Below are positions 19,484 to 27,865 of a DNA stretch of 64,000 nt, in pieces (position 1 is the stretch's first letter; the number at the start of each line of letters is the position of its first letter). The stretch is taken from the NCBI RefSeq assembly GCF_000355905.1, contig NZ_APLF01000003.1, forward strand, positions 124,001 to 188,000, written 5' to 3'. The notes beneath the pieces were generated by a model. The model had not been told where the DNA came from. It made no database searches and worked only from the letters and a program-made list of their open reading frames with translations. A program made the position numbers and the translations under genes. The stretch comes from Psychroflexus gondwanensis ACAM 44. Its GTDB lineage: Bacteria; Bacteroidota; Bacteroidia; Flavobacteriales; Flavobacteriaceae.

Positions 19484-20527
19484 CTATTCTTTGTCATTTA
19501 TATAAATTGGCGATTCCGATTTTTCTATTAGTTCTCCTATTGGTTCAGCAAAAAGACCCCTGCTTTTTAGAATGGATTCAACTTTTTGAGCAGCCTCTTT
19601 TTTGATAGCAATTAATAATCCTCCACTCGTTTGTGGGTCACATAAGATATATCGTTGCTTTTCATCTTCAATGTTAAGCTTTTGACCGTAACTTTCCCAA
19701 TTTCTCAACGTTCCACCGGGGATACACTTTTTGTCTAGATAGCCATGAATCTCCTCGAAAATAGGCACTTTGTCATAATTAACAATAGCAGACACATTGC
19801 TAGCTTCACACACTTCAAGTAAATGACCCATAAGTCCAAACCCAGTGACATCGGTTAAAGCTGTTACCTCGTTAATCTCTGAAAGATTCATTCCAACATC
19901 ATTTAAAACCATCATCGAGTTAGCAGCAATATCTTTGTGTTCTTCCTCTAGAACACCCTTCTTTTGTGCGGTAGCCAAAATACCAATACCTAAAGGTTTG
20001 GTTAGATAAAGAATGCTTCCTGCCTCTGCTTTATCATTGCGTTTTAAATTGGAGATGGCAACCGACCCTGTAACTGCAAGCCCAAAAACAGGTTCTGGAT
20101 TATCAATGCTATGTCCACCTGCAAGCAGTATTCCTGCATCCGAGCAGGCTTTTCTACCACCCTCCATTACCTGAGCAGCCACCTCAGGGGCTATTTTATC
20201 AATGGGCCACCCTAGAATTGCAATCGCCATTAATGGCTTGCCTCCCATAGCATACACATCGCTGATAGCATTAGTAGCCGCTATTCTTCCAAAAGTGAAA
20301 GGGTCGTCTACTATGGGCATGAAAAAATCTGTGGTACTAATGATACCAATTCCACTTCCCATATCGTATACCGCAGCATCATCTCTTGTATCGTTACCCA
20401 CTAAAAGACGTGAGTCTTCTACCTGAGCAGAACTAGACGCTAATATGGTTGTTAATACCTTGGGTGATATTTTACAGCCACAGCCTGCACCATGGCTAAA
20501 ACTTGTTAATTTTATAAGTTCCTTCAT
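19484..20527 (-). CDS. selD: Selenide, water dikinase (selenophosphate synthase)
   Basis: 347 residues with the N-terminal catalytic segment HGAGCGCK, where the reactive residue is an ordinary cysteine codon, not a selenocysteine [40 protein letters not shown] and [19 protein letters not shown] follow as in SelD. It makes selenophosphate from selenide and ATP. It is four bases downstream of mnmH, the user of selenophosphate, so this pair suffices for selenouridine tRNA modification. No selA, selB or tRNA-Sec is visible here. Confidence 0.95.
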   Translation of the reverse strand: MKELIKLTSFSHGAGCGCKISPKVLTTILASSSAQVEDSRLLVGNDTRDDAAVYDMGSGIGIISTTDFFMPIVDDPFTFGRIAATNAISDVYAMGGKPLMAIAILGWPIDKIAPEVAAQVMEGGRKACSDAGILLAGGHSIDNPEPVFGLAVTGSVAISNLKRNDKAEAGSILYLTKPLGIGILATAQKKGVLEEEHKDIAANSMMVLNDVGMNLSEINEVTALTDVTGFGLMGHLLEVCEASNVSAIVNYDKVPIFEEIHGYLDKKCIPGGTLRNWESYGQKLNIEDEKQRYILCDPQTSGGLLIAIKKEAAQKVESILKSRGLFAEPIGELIEKSESPIYINDKE

Positions 20528-20531
20528 TTAT

Positions 20532-21554
20532 TTAATTTGTTAAGTTCATTAAAAAATTTGCTGTTTCTTCAGGATTCACTGTAGGAATCTCAAATTTTAG
20601 AATTGTAGATTTATGACGCTTTTGTAATCCTACTAAGTAAGCTTTGTCGTAATAAAAAAGTGTAATCTCTACAACCTTATAATATTCTTTGCTTTCAAGT
20701 GCCTCTAAGGCGAATTTGGCTTTATCATATCCAAGCCTTTTAGTTATTTTACTAATGGCATCCGCTAATTTGTCATGACTTAGACTGGCATAAGTATCTA
20801 CAAGGTGTTTTGTTCTTTCCTGAAAAGGAACATCTAAAAAATAGACAGGCATAGTTCTCATTTTAAGATAAAATGCATCAGGAATTATCACTTTTCCTAT
20901 GGACTTACTTTCATCTTCAACCCATATTGGTAGCTTAGGATTTAAACCTTGTACTATTGAAAACAGATTATTTTGAAATTGCTCCGTTGTTGGTTGAGGT
21001 GGAAGATCTATACCTCCAAAAGCAGAACCTCTATGGTTGGCCAATCCTTCTAAATCAATAATCTGTTGTCCTTTTTGTTCTAAAGAGTGTAGGATTTCAG
21101 TTTTACCAGAACCGGTATATCCACTTAAAATTTTAAGGTTTAATGGGTGTTCAAAAAATTGAAGCACGTAATTTCTAAAAGCCTTGTATCCTTTTTCAAT
21201 AACATATACCTTTTCAAAATTATTATCGATAAGATGATCGGCAAAAGCATTACTTCTCATTCCTCCACGCCAACAATGTACCACAACTTCCTTTTCAGGG
21301 GCGATCTCAATAGACCTACTTATAAAATCATTTAGTTTGGGTTTTACAAATTCATACCCAATTTCAAAGGCCCTTTCTTTTGACTCCTTTTTATAGGCCG
21401 TGCCAACTACGGCGCGTTCTTCGTCCGTAAATAATTCAAGATTATTAGCATTGGGAATATGTCCTTTCGCAAATTCTCCAGGTGATCTGACATCAATAAT
21501 TGGTACATGCTTTAGATTGTGAAAGTAAAAGTCTACGGTAATAATTTGTTTCAT
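20532..21554 (-). CDS. mnmH: tRNA 2-selenouridine synthase
   Basis: About 340 residues: an N-terminal rhodanese domain (PIIDVRSPGEFAKGHIPNA) with the catalytic cysteine in VVVHCWRGGMRSNAFA, then a P-loop domain (LSGYTGSGKTEILHSLE). MnmH replaces sulfur by selenium at the wobble 2-thiouridine of Lys, Glu and Gln tRNAs, using selenophosphate from the adjacent selD. I start at MKQIITVDFYF. A 21-residue hydrophobic extension from 21617 is open but is not expected for the family. Confidence 0.94.
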   Translation of the reverse strand: MKQIITVDFYFHNLKHVPIIDVRSPGEFAKGHIPNANNLELFTDEERAVVGTAYKKESKERAFEIGYEFVKPKLNDFISRSIEIAPEKEVVVHCWRGGMRSNAFADHLIDNNFEKVYVIEKGYKAFRNYVLQFFEHPLNLKILSGYTGSGKTEILHSLEQKGQQIIDLEGLANHRGSAFGGIDLPPQPTTEQFQNNLFSIVQGLNPKLPIWVEDESKSIGKVIIPDAFYLKMRTMPVYFLDVPFQERTKHLVDTYASLSHDKLADAISKITKRLGYDKAKFALEALESKEYYKVVEITLFYYDKAYLVGLQKRHKSTILKFEIPTVNPEETANFLMNLTN

Positions 21555-21617
21555 CTTAACATCTATATAAAGTATTAAAAGTAGACTTACAATATAGCAT
21601 TGGATGCTATATTTCAA

Positions 21618-22190
21618 TGAGTATACCCAATAGTTTTTTAATTAGCAGAATAGTCTTAGCAGCAGAATTAATATGATTTTTAATGTGATAAAAGTACAGC
21701 TAATCCATTAATTATTTAAATCACTTTACATTAATCTCTATAAATGCTATATAACAATTGTATACTGATTATTCACGAACTATACTTCTAGTACTGGGTA
21801 TGTTGTATACATCTTTGGTATAGAATCTCTCTAGTTGTAATTTTCTAAGGAAATATAAACGACCCTTTAGCTTGGATAAGAAATGATCTTTCGTTGAACT
21901 TTCTGGATTTAAAGAGCGATATTATAGTAATGAACTTTTTTTAAAAAAAGCACTATAGTATATATATAAACACGATTGTATTGATATTAAACTGTACACA
22001 TAAACTTTAATTAATGGAGCGGTATCAAACTTATCCCTACTGTTAAGGAGTTATCCAAAAAAAAAGCTTTTCTGTAAAACTGAAACGTTAAGGATTTGGA
22101 GAATCCCAGTCGATGGGGCTGTATTTCAACAAATGTTGGAAATTAAAGAGTCTAATTCGGAGTTGGTCTTTTTGTTTTATTTTTATATAC
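21618..22190 (+). other. Long AT-rich intergenic stretch without a supported gene
   Basis: About 570 bases between mnmH and receptor fragment A2. No open frame with family signatures on either strand. The last ~150 bases have a higher GC and interrupted-codon look, as if they were remnants of a degraded coding sequence, but I could not identify it. It marks the left edge of the peptide/GLPGLI array proper. Confidence 0.5.
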
Positions 22191-22192
22191 AA

Positions 22193-22419
22193 CAGATATA
22201 CCTGCTCAATCCATTCAACTCGAAGGCTTTATCACCGATAGCCTTGAAAACCCATTAGCCAATACCAACGTGATCGCTACGCCATTACTAGAAGCTAATG
22301 GCCAGATTAAATTTAGCATAAGCAGTTCCAAAGGAGAATATAGGTTGAGGCTGGAAAGCAATCAGCCCTATCTTATAGAAGTGAAGCCACAGTGTAGTAA
22401 AAAAAAAGAAATTCATTGA
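22193..22419 (+). pseudogene. A2: receptor N-terminal domain copy without start codon
   Basis: In frame from about 22198: PAQSIQLEGFITDSLENPL, then SISSSKGEYRLRLES and NQPYLIEVKPQCSKKKEIH before TGA at 22417-22419. The Ala-Gln-Ser signal cleavage site survives, but the hydrophobic leader and any in-frame ATG, GTG or TTG are gone. The C-terminal tail KPQCSKKKEI is shared with A4 (29845), showing that both derive from one truncation event. Element B1 follows immediately. Confidence 0.8.
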
Positions 22420-22611
22420 ACATTTCAATTAAGTTCATTATAATTGCTTTTTACGAAATATTGAATAAAAATTCATAAATAGTGCGATTCATTACGGTTT
22501 TATGGTAATTGATTTACGGTTAATCCGTAAATATAGCTATAAATTAAAATTTTAACAATTATATTTGTGTAGAACCGTTTTTGTTTCTTTAATTAGAGCA
22601 AATTAAAGAAA
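22420..22611 (+). promoter_or_regulatory. B1: conserved promoter region with 17-bp palindrome
   Basis: Near-identical to B2 and B3. It holds the palindrome TTACGGTTAATCCGTAA (22514-22530), then exactly 29 bases, then a -7 box TATATTTG (22560-22567) and GTGTAGAACCG. No TTG/TTTG -33 box lies at the usual 19-21 base spacing, so an activator bound at the palindrome is plausible. Relative to B2 there is an insertion left of the palindrome that adds a second TTACGG half-site. Confidence 0.65.
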
Positions 22612-22618
22612 ATGGAGG

Positions 22619-22808
22619 TGTTCTTTTAGATTTTAAAAAAGGAAACGCTTTTAGGGATGAAAAGCGCTTTGTAGATTTAAGACATGAAAATGCATATCTC
22701 GCATGCGAAGCAATGATACGGATTTTTCATGAAGATGTGTACAACCTTTGAGCTGAGAGTCGATTTATGACAATCGAATTTTTACAACATTTATTAAAAA
22801 CAAATATC
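22619..22808 (+). promoter_or_regulatory. C1: conserved structured leader before peptide gene P1
   Basis: About 190 bases repeated as C2, C3 and C4. It starts GTGTTCTTTTAGATTT, then a stem-loop whose arms CGCTTTT (22646-22652) and AAAAGCG (22660-22666) enclose a loop containing GGGAT. A second imperfect inverted repeat (CATGAAAA and TTTTCATG arms) follows, and it ends at the P1 ATG. The stems vary among copies while the loop GGGAT is kept, as expected for a structured 5' UTR. An in-frame upstream ATG (22767) exists here but is broken by stops in C3 and C4. Confidence 0.6.
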
Positions 22809-23018
22809 ATGAAAAAAGTATTTATATTATTCGTTCTCTTCTTTTTATCAACATTTTCAGTGCCAGCTGGTAACCATGTCAAAGAAGGTTTTCAAGACAC
22901 TTGCTTTTCTGTTGCTAGAGAATGGGTAATTTCTCAAGAAGGGGGAATCAATTTAGACAATGTAGGTCATCTATTAGAGCTTACTGAATATTTACAAACT
23001 ACAGGAATCTGTGATTAA
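22809..23018 (+). CDS. P1: small secreted two-cysteine peptide
   Basis: 69 residues: signal peptide MKKVFILFVLFFLSTFSVPA, then ~49 residues with exactly two cysteines 35 residues apart (DTCFSVAREWVISQEGG to TGICD). The segment between is predicted to be two helices with a GINL turn, so a disulfide-closed helical hairpin is likely. It shares TCFxxARxxVIxxxGxINLxN with P3. I do not recognise a named family. It is followed after 9 bases by GLPGLI gene G1. Confidence 0.7.
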   Translation: MKKVFILFVLFFLSTFSVPAGNHVKEGFQDTCFSVAREWVISQEGGINLDNVGHLLELTEYLQTTGICD

Positions 23019-23027
23019 ATTTTGAGT

Positions 23028-23774
23028 ATGAAATTATTACATTTAAAAATATACTTGGTTTTTATCTTTTTAGGTTGCCAATTCCTTTATTCACAAGAGT
23101 CTTATCGTGTAGTTTACAAAATAACAGAGCCAAAAATGCAAGGTAACATGGAATCACTTGGAGAGGATGGTAAACAATTTTTTAAAAAAGCTTTTGAGTA
23201 TGCTAAAGATTTAAAATATGTGCTAACCACAACCCAAGAAGAGTCTTTTTTTAAACTCGAAGATGTCCTCGAAAAAGGTGATGAAACTCCTCTAGAGGAT
23301 ATTTTGCTCAAGACGGCCAAACGATTTACTTCTTTTAAGAATAGGGTGTATATCGATATTAATAAAAATAAAATTGTTTTCGAAAAAAATTTGATTAATA
23401 AAAACTTTATAGTTCAAAGAAAACAATATATATTTAATTGGAAAATCAAAAATGCTACAAAGAAGATATTAGGATACAATGCTAAGCTAGCAACTGGAGA
23501 ATATTATGACGAAGTTGTGAACAAAAACAAAGAAGTGACAGCTTGGTTTATACCTTCAATTCCAATTCCAATTGGGCCAGATATATTCATGGGATTACCT
23601 GGTTTAATTGCAGAAGTAGAGATTGAAGGTGCCGTAGTAACCATGATAGAAATAAACTCATCTAAAACTTTAGAAATTCAAAAAGTAGATACTTCAGAGG
23701 CAATTTCACAGAAAGATTTTAATGAATTAATTGGTGGCTTGAATAAAAAACTTAATGATATTATCGATAATTAA
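23028..23774 (+). CDS. G1: GLPGLI family protein
   Basis: 248 residues with signal peptide (LVFIFLGCQFLYSQ) and the family core KEVTAWFIPSIPI, GPDIFMGLPGLIAEVEI about three quarters along. GLPGLI proteins (TIGR01200) are secreted or periplasmic Bacteroidota proteins without a settled biochemical function, often encoded beside an outer-membrane receptor. G1 groups with G3 (both FIPSIPI...GPDIF). A TTG at 23022 is in frame but ATG 23028 fits the signal peptide better. Downstream P2 begins within 40 bases. Confidence 0.9.
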   Translation: MKLLHLKIYLVFIFLGCQFLYSQESYRVVYKITEPKMQGNMESLGEDGKQFFKKAFEYAKDLKYVLTTTQEESFFKLEDVLEKGDETPLEDILLKTAKRFTSFKNRVYIDINKNKIVFEKNLINKNFIVQRKQYIFNWKIKNATKKILGYNAKLATGEYYDEVVNKNKEVTAWFIPSIPIPIGPDIFMGLPGLIAEVEIEGAVVTMIEINSSKTLEIQKVDTSEAISQKDFNELIGGLNKKLNDIIDN

Positions 23775-23812
23775 ATAAATTTAAGCAATTTTCAATTATC
23801 GCTTTAGGAGCG

Positions 23813-24007
23813 ATGACCTTAAGTTTAAGTAGTTTTAATACATCTGACAACATTGAAATAAGAGATTGTGCAGCTCAAGCATGGGAAGCTGGATCAGAAG
23901 CTGAAAATATGGGTGCACCACCAAGTGATGTTTACGCTCTAACAGATTTTGTTTATACAGCCTGTGAATCGGGTACCGACTATATGTTTTTACTCATGAA
24001 CTTTTAA
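23813..24007 (+). CDS. P2: two-cysteine peptide with damaged signal peptide
   Basis: The frame QFSIIALGAMTLSLSSFN continues into IRDCAAQAWEAGSEAEN and VYTACESG, with 31 residues between the cysteines. The other copies begin MKKFFSIIALGAMTLSLSS. Here the bases where ATG-AAA-AAG should be read as non-start codons right after the G1 stop (TAA 23772-23774 lies in a different frame; in the P2 frame a TAA is at 23768-23770). Translation could start only at the internal ATG 23813, giving a leader too short to export. Probably decaying, or expressed by coupling to G1. It is 4 bases before G2. Confidence 0.5.
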   Translation: MTLSLSSFNTSDNIEIRDCAAQAWEAGSEAENMGAPPSDVYALTDFVYTACESGTDYMFLLMNF

Positions 24008-24011
24008 TTTT

Positions 24012-24722
24012 ATGAGATTTACTTTATTTATTTTAATTTCATTTCAATGCTTTTCACAGAAAGGCATTGAGGTGATTTACAAATACGAGTCTAATTTTAA
24101 AAAAGAAATTCCTGAACAAATTCTTTATGGTAAATTTTTAAAAGCTGCGAAGAAAATTCTTCCGAATTATGATTTTAAGCTATTAGCAGATATGAATGAA
24201 TCTATCTATTATTTAAAAAAAGAATTAGATAATGATGCATACCCACAAGAATTTAAAGAAATGATTCTTAGAACAGCAAATTCTAATGGTATTTTTTATT
24301 CGGATGTATCTAATAATAAGTTTATTGAACAAAAGAATGCGTTTGGTAAACTTTATAAAATAATAAGTGATTTTGAAACTTTTGACTGGAAAATAATTAA
24401 CGAATACAAGAAAATTTCAGGTTTTAAGTGTAAAAAAGCAACTTTAAATTATAATGTTGGGAACAAAAAAAATAATAATCAAAATAGAGAAATTGCAGCC
24501 TGGTTTACTCCTGAAATCAACTATCCGTTTGGGCCTATTGGCTTTAGAGGTTTACCAGGTTTAATCTTGGAACTGAATGTAAATTGGGATTATTCTTATA
24601 AATTCGAAATGTCTAAGATAGAATTTGTATATAATTTAGAAATTAATGCGCCAGTGGAAGGTGAAACTATTAAACTTCAAGATTATGAAAAATTAAATAG
24701 AAGCGCAGTATTTCAAAAATGA
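24012..24722 (+). CDS. G2: GLPGLI family protein
   Basis: 236 residues, signal peptide MRFTLFILISFQCFSQ, then IEVIYKYESNFKKEIPEQI and the core REIAAWFTPEINYPFGP, GFRGLPGLILELNVNW. It is the closest relative of G7 (shared NFKKEIP, FGKLYKIISDF and NREI.AWF). Partner of the damaged P2. The leader element C2 starts within 3 bases after its stop codon. Confidence 0.9.
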   Translation: MRFTLFILISFQCFSQKGIEVIYKYESNFKKEIPEQILYGKFLKAAKKILPNYDFKLLADMNESIYYLKKELDNDAYPQEFKEMILRTANSNGIFYSDVSNNKFIEQKNAFGKLYKIISDFETFDWKIINEYKKISGFKCKKATLNYNVGNKKNNNQNREIAAWFTPEINYPFGPIGFRGLPGLILELNVNWDYSYKFEMSKIEFVYNLEINAPVEGETIKLQDYEKLNRSAVFQK

Positions 24723-24724
24723 AA

Positions 24725-24915
24725 GTGTTCTTTTAGATTTTAAAAAAGGAAGCGCCTTTCGGGATGAAAAGCGCTCCACAGATTTAAGACATGAAAATTC
24801 ATATCTCGCATGCAAAGCAATAATACGGATTTTTCATGATGATGTGTGCTGCTTTTATGCTGAGAGTCGAAATATAACAATCGAATTTTTACAACATTTA
24901 TTAAAAACAAATATC
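24725..24915 (+). promoter_or_regulatory. C2: conserved structured leader before P3
   Basis: Copy of the C element without a B promoter before it: it follows the G2 stop directly, so it lies inside a longer transcript. The stem-loop here has arms AGCGCCTTTC and GAAAAGCGCT around loop GGGAT, with one mismatch against C4. Presence inside the operon argues that C acts on the RNA rather than only as a promoter. Confidence 0.55.
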
Positions 24916-25131
24916 ATGAAAAAAGTATTTTCAATTATCGCTTTAAGTGCGATGACCTTAAGTTTAAGTAGTTTTACAAATCAAGATTTATTAATATTTG
25001 AAGCTCCAACTTGTTTTGAAGGTGCAAGAGCATTAGTAATAATGACAGATGGTCAAATAAATCTTAGTAATCATAGAAGGGTATTAGCATATACTCGTGC
25101 ATGTGAGGCAGGAGAACTAACCTTCAACTAA
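24916..25131 (+). CDS. P3: small secreted two-cysteine peptide
   Basis: 71 residues: signal peptide MKKVFSIIALSAMTLSLSS, then a mature part with two cysteines 29 residues apart (APTCFEGARALVIMTDGQ to YTRACEAG). It aligns without gaps over 21 residues to P1, with 12 identities, including TCF, AR, VI and INL. Its partner G3 is likewise the closest relative of G1. The stop overlaps the G3 start (TAATG), so P3 and G3 should be translationally coupled. Confidence 0.72.
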   Translation: MKKVFSIIALSAMTLSLSSFTNQDLLIFEAPTCFEGARALVIMTDGQINLSNHRRVLAYTRACEAGELTFN

Positions 25132-25871
25132 TGTTTTATAAAGTAAAAACAATATTTACTTTTTGTGTGTTTTACGTGTGTTTGTGCTTTTGTGCAAATG
25201 CACAAAATACACATAAAGTAACTTATAAAATTCAGCCCATTAATATTATGGAGCCTTTGGAGGGACAGAGAAAGAGTTATCAAGATATAATGAGAAAGAG
25301 CATTGAATATGCTGAGAATTTAGAGTACATTCTTTTATTTAATCAGAAAAAATCACACTTTTCTCAAAAAAAGGTTTTACAATTTGATAATTCTTATATG
25401 AAAGATGTACACGAATCTACCGTAAAATCTTTTACAAATTTTTACGATGAAATTTTTTTACTTATTGAGGAAGACAGTTTAATATTTAAACGCAATTTTT
25501 TCAATATTAATTATCAGGTTAAAAGAGATAATTACGATTTTGATTGGGAAATTGAGAACGATACTAAAACAATTTTAAATTTAAAAGCTTATATGGCAAA
25601 TGGCAAATATCATGATCTAATCACTGATAAAAGTATTGATATTGAGGCATGGTTTATTCCTTCAATTCCTATTAAAACTGGACCAGATATATTTTCAGGA
25701 TTACCAGGTTTAATTGTTGAAGTTCATTTGCCTAAAGTAATAATAAAAGCTATTAAAATTGATGAGGTAACAAACGACAGTATAAAATTACCTGATCAAG
25801 AGGTACTAATGAATTATTCTGAGTATAAAAGTTTAATTATGAGATTAAATAAAAAAGTAAAAGAATTCTAG
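25131..25871 (+). CDS. G3: GLPGLI family protein
   Basis: 246 residues with a hydrophobic signal segment (FTFCVFYVCLCFCANA) and the core IEAWFIPSIPI, TGPDIFSGLPGLIVEVHL. Closest to G1 (also IEYAENLEYIL versus FEYAKDLKYVL). It overlaps P3 by one base and ends 20 bases before the P4 ATG. A remnant of the C-element end (TTAAAAACAAATATC) lies between G3 and P4. Confidence 0.9.
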   Translation: MFYKVKTIFTFCVFYVCLCFCANAQNTHKVTYKIQPINIMEPLEGQRKSYQDIMRKSIEYAENLEYILLFNQKKSHFSQKKVLQFDNSYMKDVHESTVKSFTNFYDEIFLLIEEDSLIFKRNFFNINYQVKRDNYDFDWEIENDTKTILNLKAYMANGKYHDLITDKSIDIEAWFIPSIPIKTGPDIFSGLPGLIVEVHLPKVIIKAIKIDEVTNDSIKLPDQEVLMNYSEYKSLIMRLNKKVKEF

Positions 25872-25891
25872 TGCTATTAAAAACAAATATC

Positions 25892-26110
25892 ATGAAAAAG
25901 TTTTTTTCAATTATCGCTTTAGGACCGATGACCTTAAGTATTAGTGGTTTTAGTAGCGCTAAAATTAGCTCACAATCAGATCGTTGTATGAATTTGCAAC
26001 ATGATGCATTCGCCTTTCATTATATGAATAATGGTGGTGATATAGATGGTGCATGGACTGAAAGCATTCAAGTTTACGAGAGATGTGAAAGAATGCGAGG
26101 GAATTACTAA
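25892..26110 (+). CDS. P4: small secreted two-cysteine peptide
   Basis: 72 residues: signal peptide MKKFFSIIALGPMTLSISG, then two cysteines 32 residues apart (SDRCMNLQHDAFAFHY to QVYERCERM). CMNLQHD is identical in P5. I start at the ATG after TTAAAAACAAATATC, as in the other copies. GTG 25871 overlapping the G3 stop is in frame but is part of the conserved upstream DNA. A hairpin follows before G4. Confidence 0.72.
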   Translation: MKKFFSIIALGPMTLSISGFSSAKISSQSDRCMNLQHDAFAFHYMNNGGDIDGAWTESIQVYERCERMRGNY

Positions 26111-26119
26111 TTAACAATC

Positions 26120-26151
26120 CAATGATTCCGATTTTTAAATTGGAATCATTG
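26120..26151 (+). terminator. Hairpin between P4 and G4
   Basis: CAATGATTCC (26120-26129) and GGAATCATTG (26142-26151) form a perfect 10-bp stem with a 12-base loop, followed by TTTAAAT. There is no long U run, so it is a weak attenuator or an RNA processing/stability hairpin. Hairpins in the same place follow P5 and P6. Confidence 0.55.
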
Positions 26152-26166
26152 TTTAAATCTAGATAC

Positions 26167-26889
26167 ATGTTTAAAATTAATTTAATTTTTTTCTACTTTT
26201 TTTTGTTTATAAGTAATATTTTTTTTTCACAAAATGATAGTGGAGAAATTTTATATGGGCAAAGCCTAGAAAAAATGTACGGCGATACAACTTCAATTGA
26301 AAACTCAGATCTTAAAAAAATATTAATTGAGCGATTTAAAGAAAAGCAAAATGCTTTATCACCAGATAAAAGTTTTTACAGTTTAAAGTTTAAAGACAAT
26401 AAATCTATTTTTGAAAGGTTTAATTTGATGAATAATGATGGGAGCAGTAAAATTACTAAGGAATTAGCAAAAGGAACTTATTTTATTAATGTAACTGATA
26501 AGTCTATTTATCATGAGGGAAATTTTTTGGGTAATAATCTAATTATATATCACCAAAAACCATCCTATGACGAATGGCAAATTAAGAATGAGCGAAAAAT
26601 GATTCGTGGATATAATTGCATAAAAGCAGAAACTATAAGACGAAATGAAATAGGAGTAGAGTCAAAAGTTACAGCTTGGTTTTCAACCGATATCAATTTG
26701 AATTTTGGTCCAAAAAATTACTTTGGTCTACCTGGTTTAATTATAGAGTTACATGAATTTGGTAACATATATTATGTAAGAAAAATAAATTTCAAAAATG
26801 TAAAACTTGAAGAAGTTGACCCAGAAGATAAAAGAATAATTTCGTATGAAGAATATAAAAATAAAGCAAATGCTAGCATTAAATTTTAA
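26167..26889 (+). CDS. G4: GLPGLI family protein
   Basis: 240 residues with signal peptide (FYFFLFISNIFFSQ) and the core SKVTAWFSTDINL, FGPKNYFGLPGLIIELHEF. Closest to G5 (shared SGEI.YG and GPKNY.GLPGLI). An upstream in-frame ATG at 26122 lies inside the P4/G4 hairpin and would put a hydrophilic stretch before the signal peptide, so I start at ATG 26167. Last G gene of the first transcription unit, followed by receptor fragment A3. Confidence 0.9.
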   Translation: MFKINLIFFYFFLFISNIFFSQNDSGEILYGQSLEKMYGDTTSIENSDLKKILIERFKEKQNALSPDKSFYSLKFKDNKSIFERFNLMNNDGSSKITKELAKGTYFINVTDKSIYHEGNFLGNNLIIYHQKPSYDEWQIKNERKMIRGYNCIKAETIRRNEIGVESKVTAWFSTDINLNFGPKNYFGLPGLIIELHEFGNIYYVRKINFKNVKLEEVDPEDKRIISYEEYKNKANASIKF

Positions 26890-26960
26890 ATATTTTTTTT
26901 CTTAAATCTGGGTTCAAATCATCCATTCAAAACTAATTTATTCGACACTTACTCATTTTT

Positions 26961-27233
26961 ATGCCAAAACTTTTTCCTTCATTACTCATCTTTATACTAT
27001 TCATAGGTGTAACATCTGCCCAATCCATCCAAATCGATGGTTTTATTACCGATAGTCTTCAAAATCCGCTAGTCAATACCAACGTGATCGCTACGCCATT
27101 ACTAGAAGCTAATGCACAGATTAAATTTAGCATAAGCAGTTCCAAAGGAGAATATAGGCTTAAGCTGGAAAGCAATCTGCCCTATCTTATAAAAGTGAGG
27201 TACTTAAGGATGCGAAAAAAAGAAATCCAGTGA
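26961..27233 (+). CDS. A3: truncated receptor N-terminal domain (90 aa), intact ORF
   Basis: The first 77 residues match the intact receptor at 31537 nearly exactly (signal peptide MPKLFPSLLIFILFIGVTS, then SIQIDGFITDSLQNPL and SISSSKGEYRLKLES). It then ends in RYLRMRKKEIQ instead of continuing to the plug and barrel. It keeps a start, a signal peptide and most of a carboxypeptidase-regulatory-like beta sandwich, so a small periplasmic domain could be made. Either a truncated relic of receptor duplication or a stand-alone domain protein. The tail and the following B2 element match A4-B3. Confidence 0.7.
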   Translation: MPKLFPSLLIFILFIGVTSAQSIQIDGFITDSLQNPLVNTNVIATPLLEANAQIKFSISSSKGEYRLKLESNLPYLIKVRYLRMRKKEIQ

Positions 27234-27412
27234 ACATTTCAATTAAGTTCATTATTATTGCCTTTTATGGAATTATGAATAAAACTTCATAAATAGTGTG
27301 ATTCGTTACGGTTAAACCGTAAATGTTGCCATAAATTAAAATTTTAGCAACTGTATTTGTGTAGAACCGTTTTTTTTTTTTAGGTTTATAGCAAATAATA
27401 AAAACTATGAAA
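27234..27412 (+). promoter_or_regulatory. B2: conserved promoter region with perfect palindrome
   Basis: Perfect 17-bp palindrome TTACGGTTAAACCGTAA at 27306-27322. Exactly 29 bases further is TGTATTTG (27352-27359), the -7-like box, then GTGTAGAACCG and a T run. Spacing is identical in B1 and B3. This should drive the P5-G5-G6-A4 unit. The distance to the P5 ATG leaves a leader of about 240 nt that contains C3. Confidence 0.65.
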
Positions 27413-27602
27413 GTGTTCTTCTAGTTTGTAAAAAAAAAGGAAACGCTTTTAGGGATCAAAAGCGATTTGTAGATTTAAGACAGGAAAATTCATATCTCGC
27501 ATGCAAAGCAATAATACGGATTTTTCATGATGATGTGAACAGCTTTTATGCTGAGAGTCGATTTTTGACAATCGAAATTTTACAACATTAAAATATATTA
27601 TC
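27413..27602 (+). promoter_or_regulatory. C3: conserved structured leader before P5
   Basis: Copy of the C element: GTGTTCTTCTAG start, stem CGCTTTT/AAAAGCG with GGGAT in the loop, then the CATATCTCGCATGC block and the CATGATGATGTG block. The would-be upstream reading frame has an early TAA here, so the conserved DNA is not coding and the P5 start is the MKK ATG. Confidence 0.55.
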
Positions 27603-27812
27603 ATGAAAAAAGTATTTTCAATTATCGCCTTAAGTGCGATGACTTTAAGTTTAAGTAGTTTTACGAATTCCGATGAGCAAATTGAAGTTGATCTAAAAAT
27701 GGATTGCATGAATTTACAGCACGATGTTTATGCTGCTTATTTATCAAATGGATCTACATTAGACGAAGCTTTTGATGCTGCTATTGCTGCTTTTGATGGT
27801 TGTGTAAGCTAA
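27603..27812 (+). CDS. P5: small secreted two-cysteine peptide
   Basis: 69 residues: signal peptide MKKVFSIIALSAMTLSLSSF, mature part of ~48 residues with two cysteines 31 residues apart (KMDCMNLQHDVYAAYLSNG to AFDGCVS). Alanine-rich second helix (DEAFDAAIAAFDG). CMNLQHD is shared with P4, whose partner G4 is also the nearest relative of this gene's partner G5. Followed by a strong hairpin before G5. Confidence 0.75.
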   Translation: MKKVFSIIALSAMTLSLSSFTNSDEQIEVDLKMDCMNLQHDVYAAYLSNGSTLDEAFDAAIAAFDGCVS

Positions 27813-27824
27813 TTTAAATTAACT

Positions 27825-27853
27825 GAAAGGGTCTTATTTGAGACCCTTTCTTT
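27825..27853 (+). terminator. Hairpin between P5 and G5
   Basis: GAAAGGGTCT (27825-27834), loop TATTTG, AGACCCTTTC (27841-27850) then TTT. A perfect 10-bp stem with a short T tail: a partial terminator or mRNA 3'-end stabiliser that would let P5 transcript exceed G5 transcript. Confidence 0.65.
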
Positions 27854-27865
27854 AAACTTTATGAA

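Noticed and set aside
20202-20426. Plus-strand ORF of 74 codons in selD
   Set aside because: Antisense shadow of the selenide dikinase frame.
19484-20527. Selenocysteine in SelD
   Set aside because: The catalytic position is a normal Cys codon in GAGCGCK; there is no in-frame TGA.
22767-24918. Longer peptide ORFs starting upstream (with ITIEFLQHLLKTNI before MKK)
   Set aside because: Equivalent copies before P5 and P6 have stops in this stretch, and the signal peptide begins at MKK; the upstream part belongs to the C leader.
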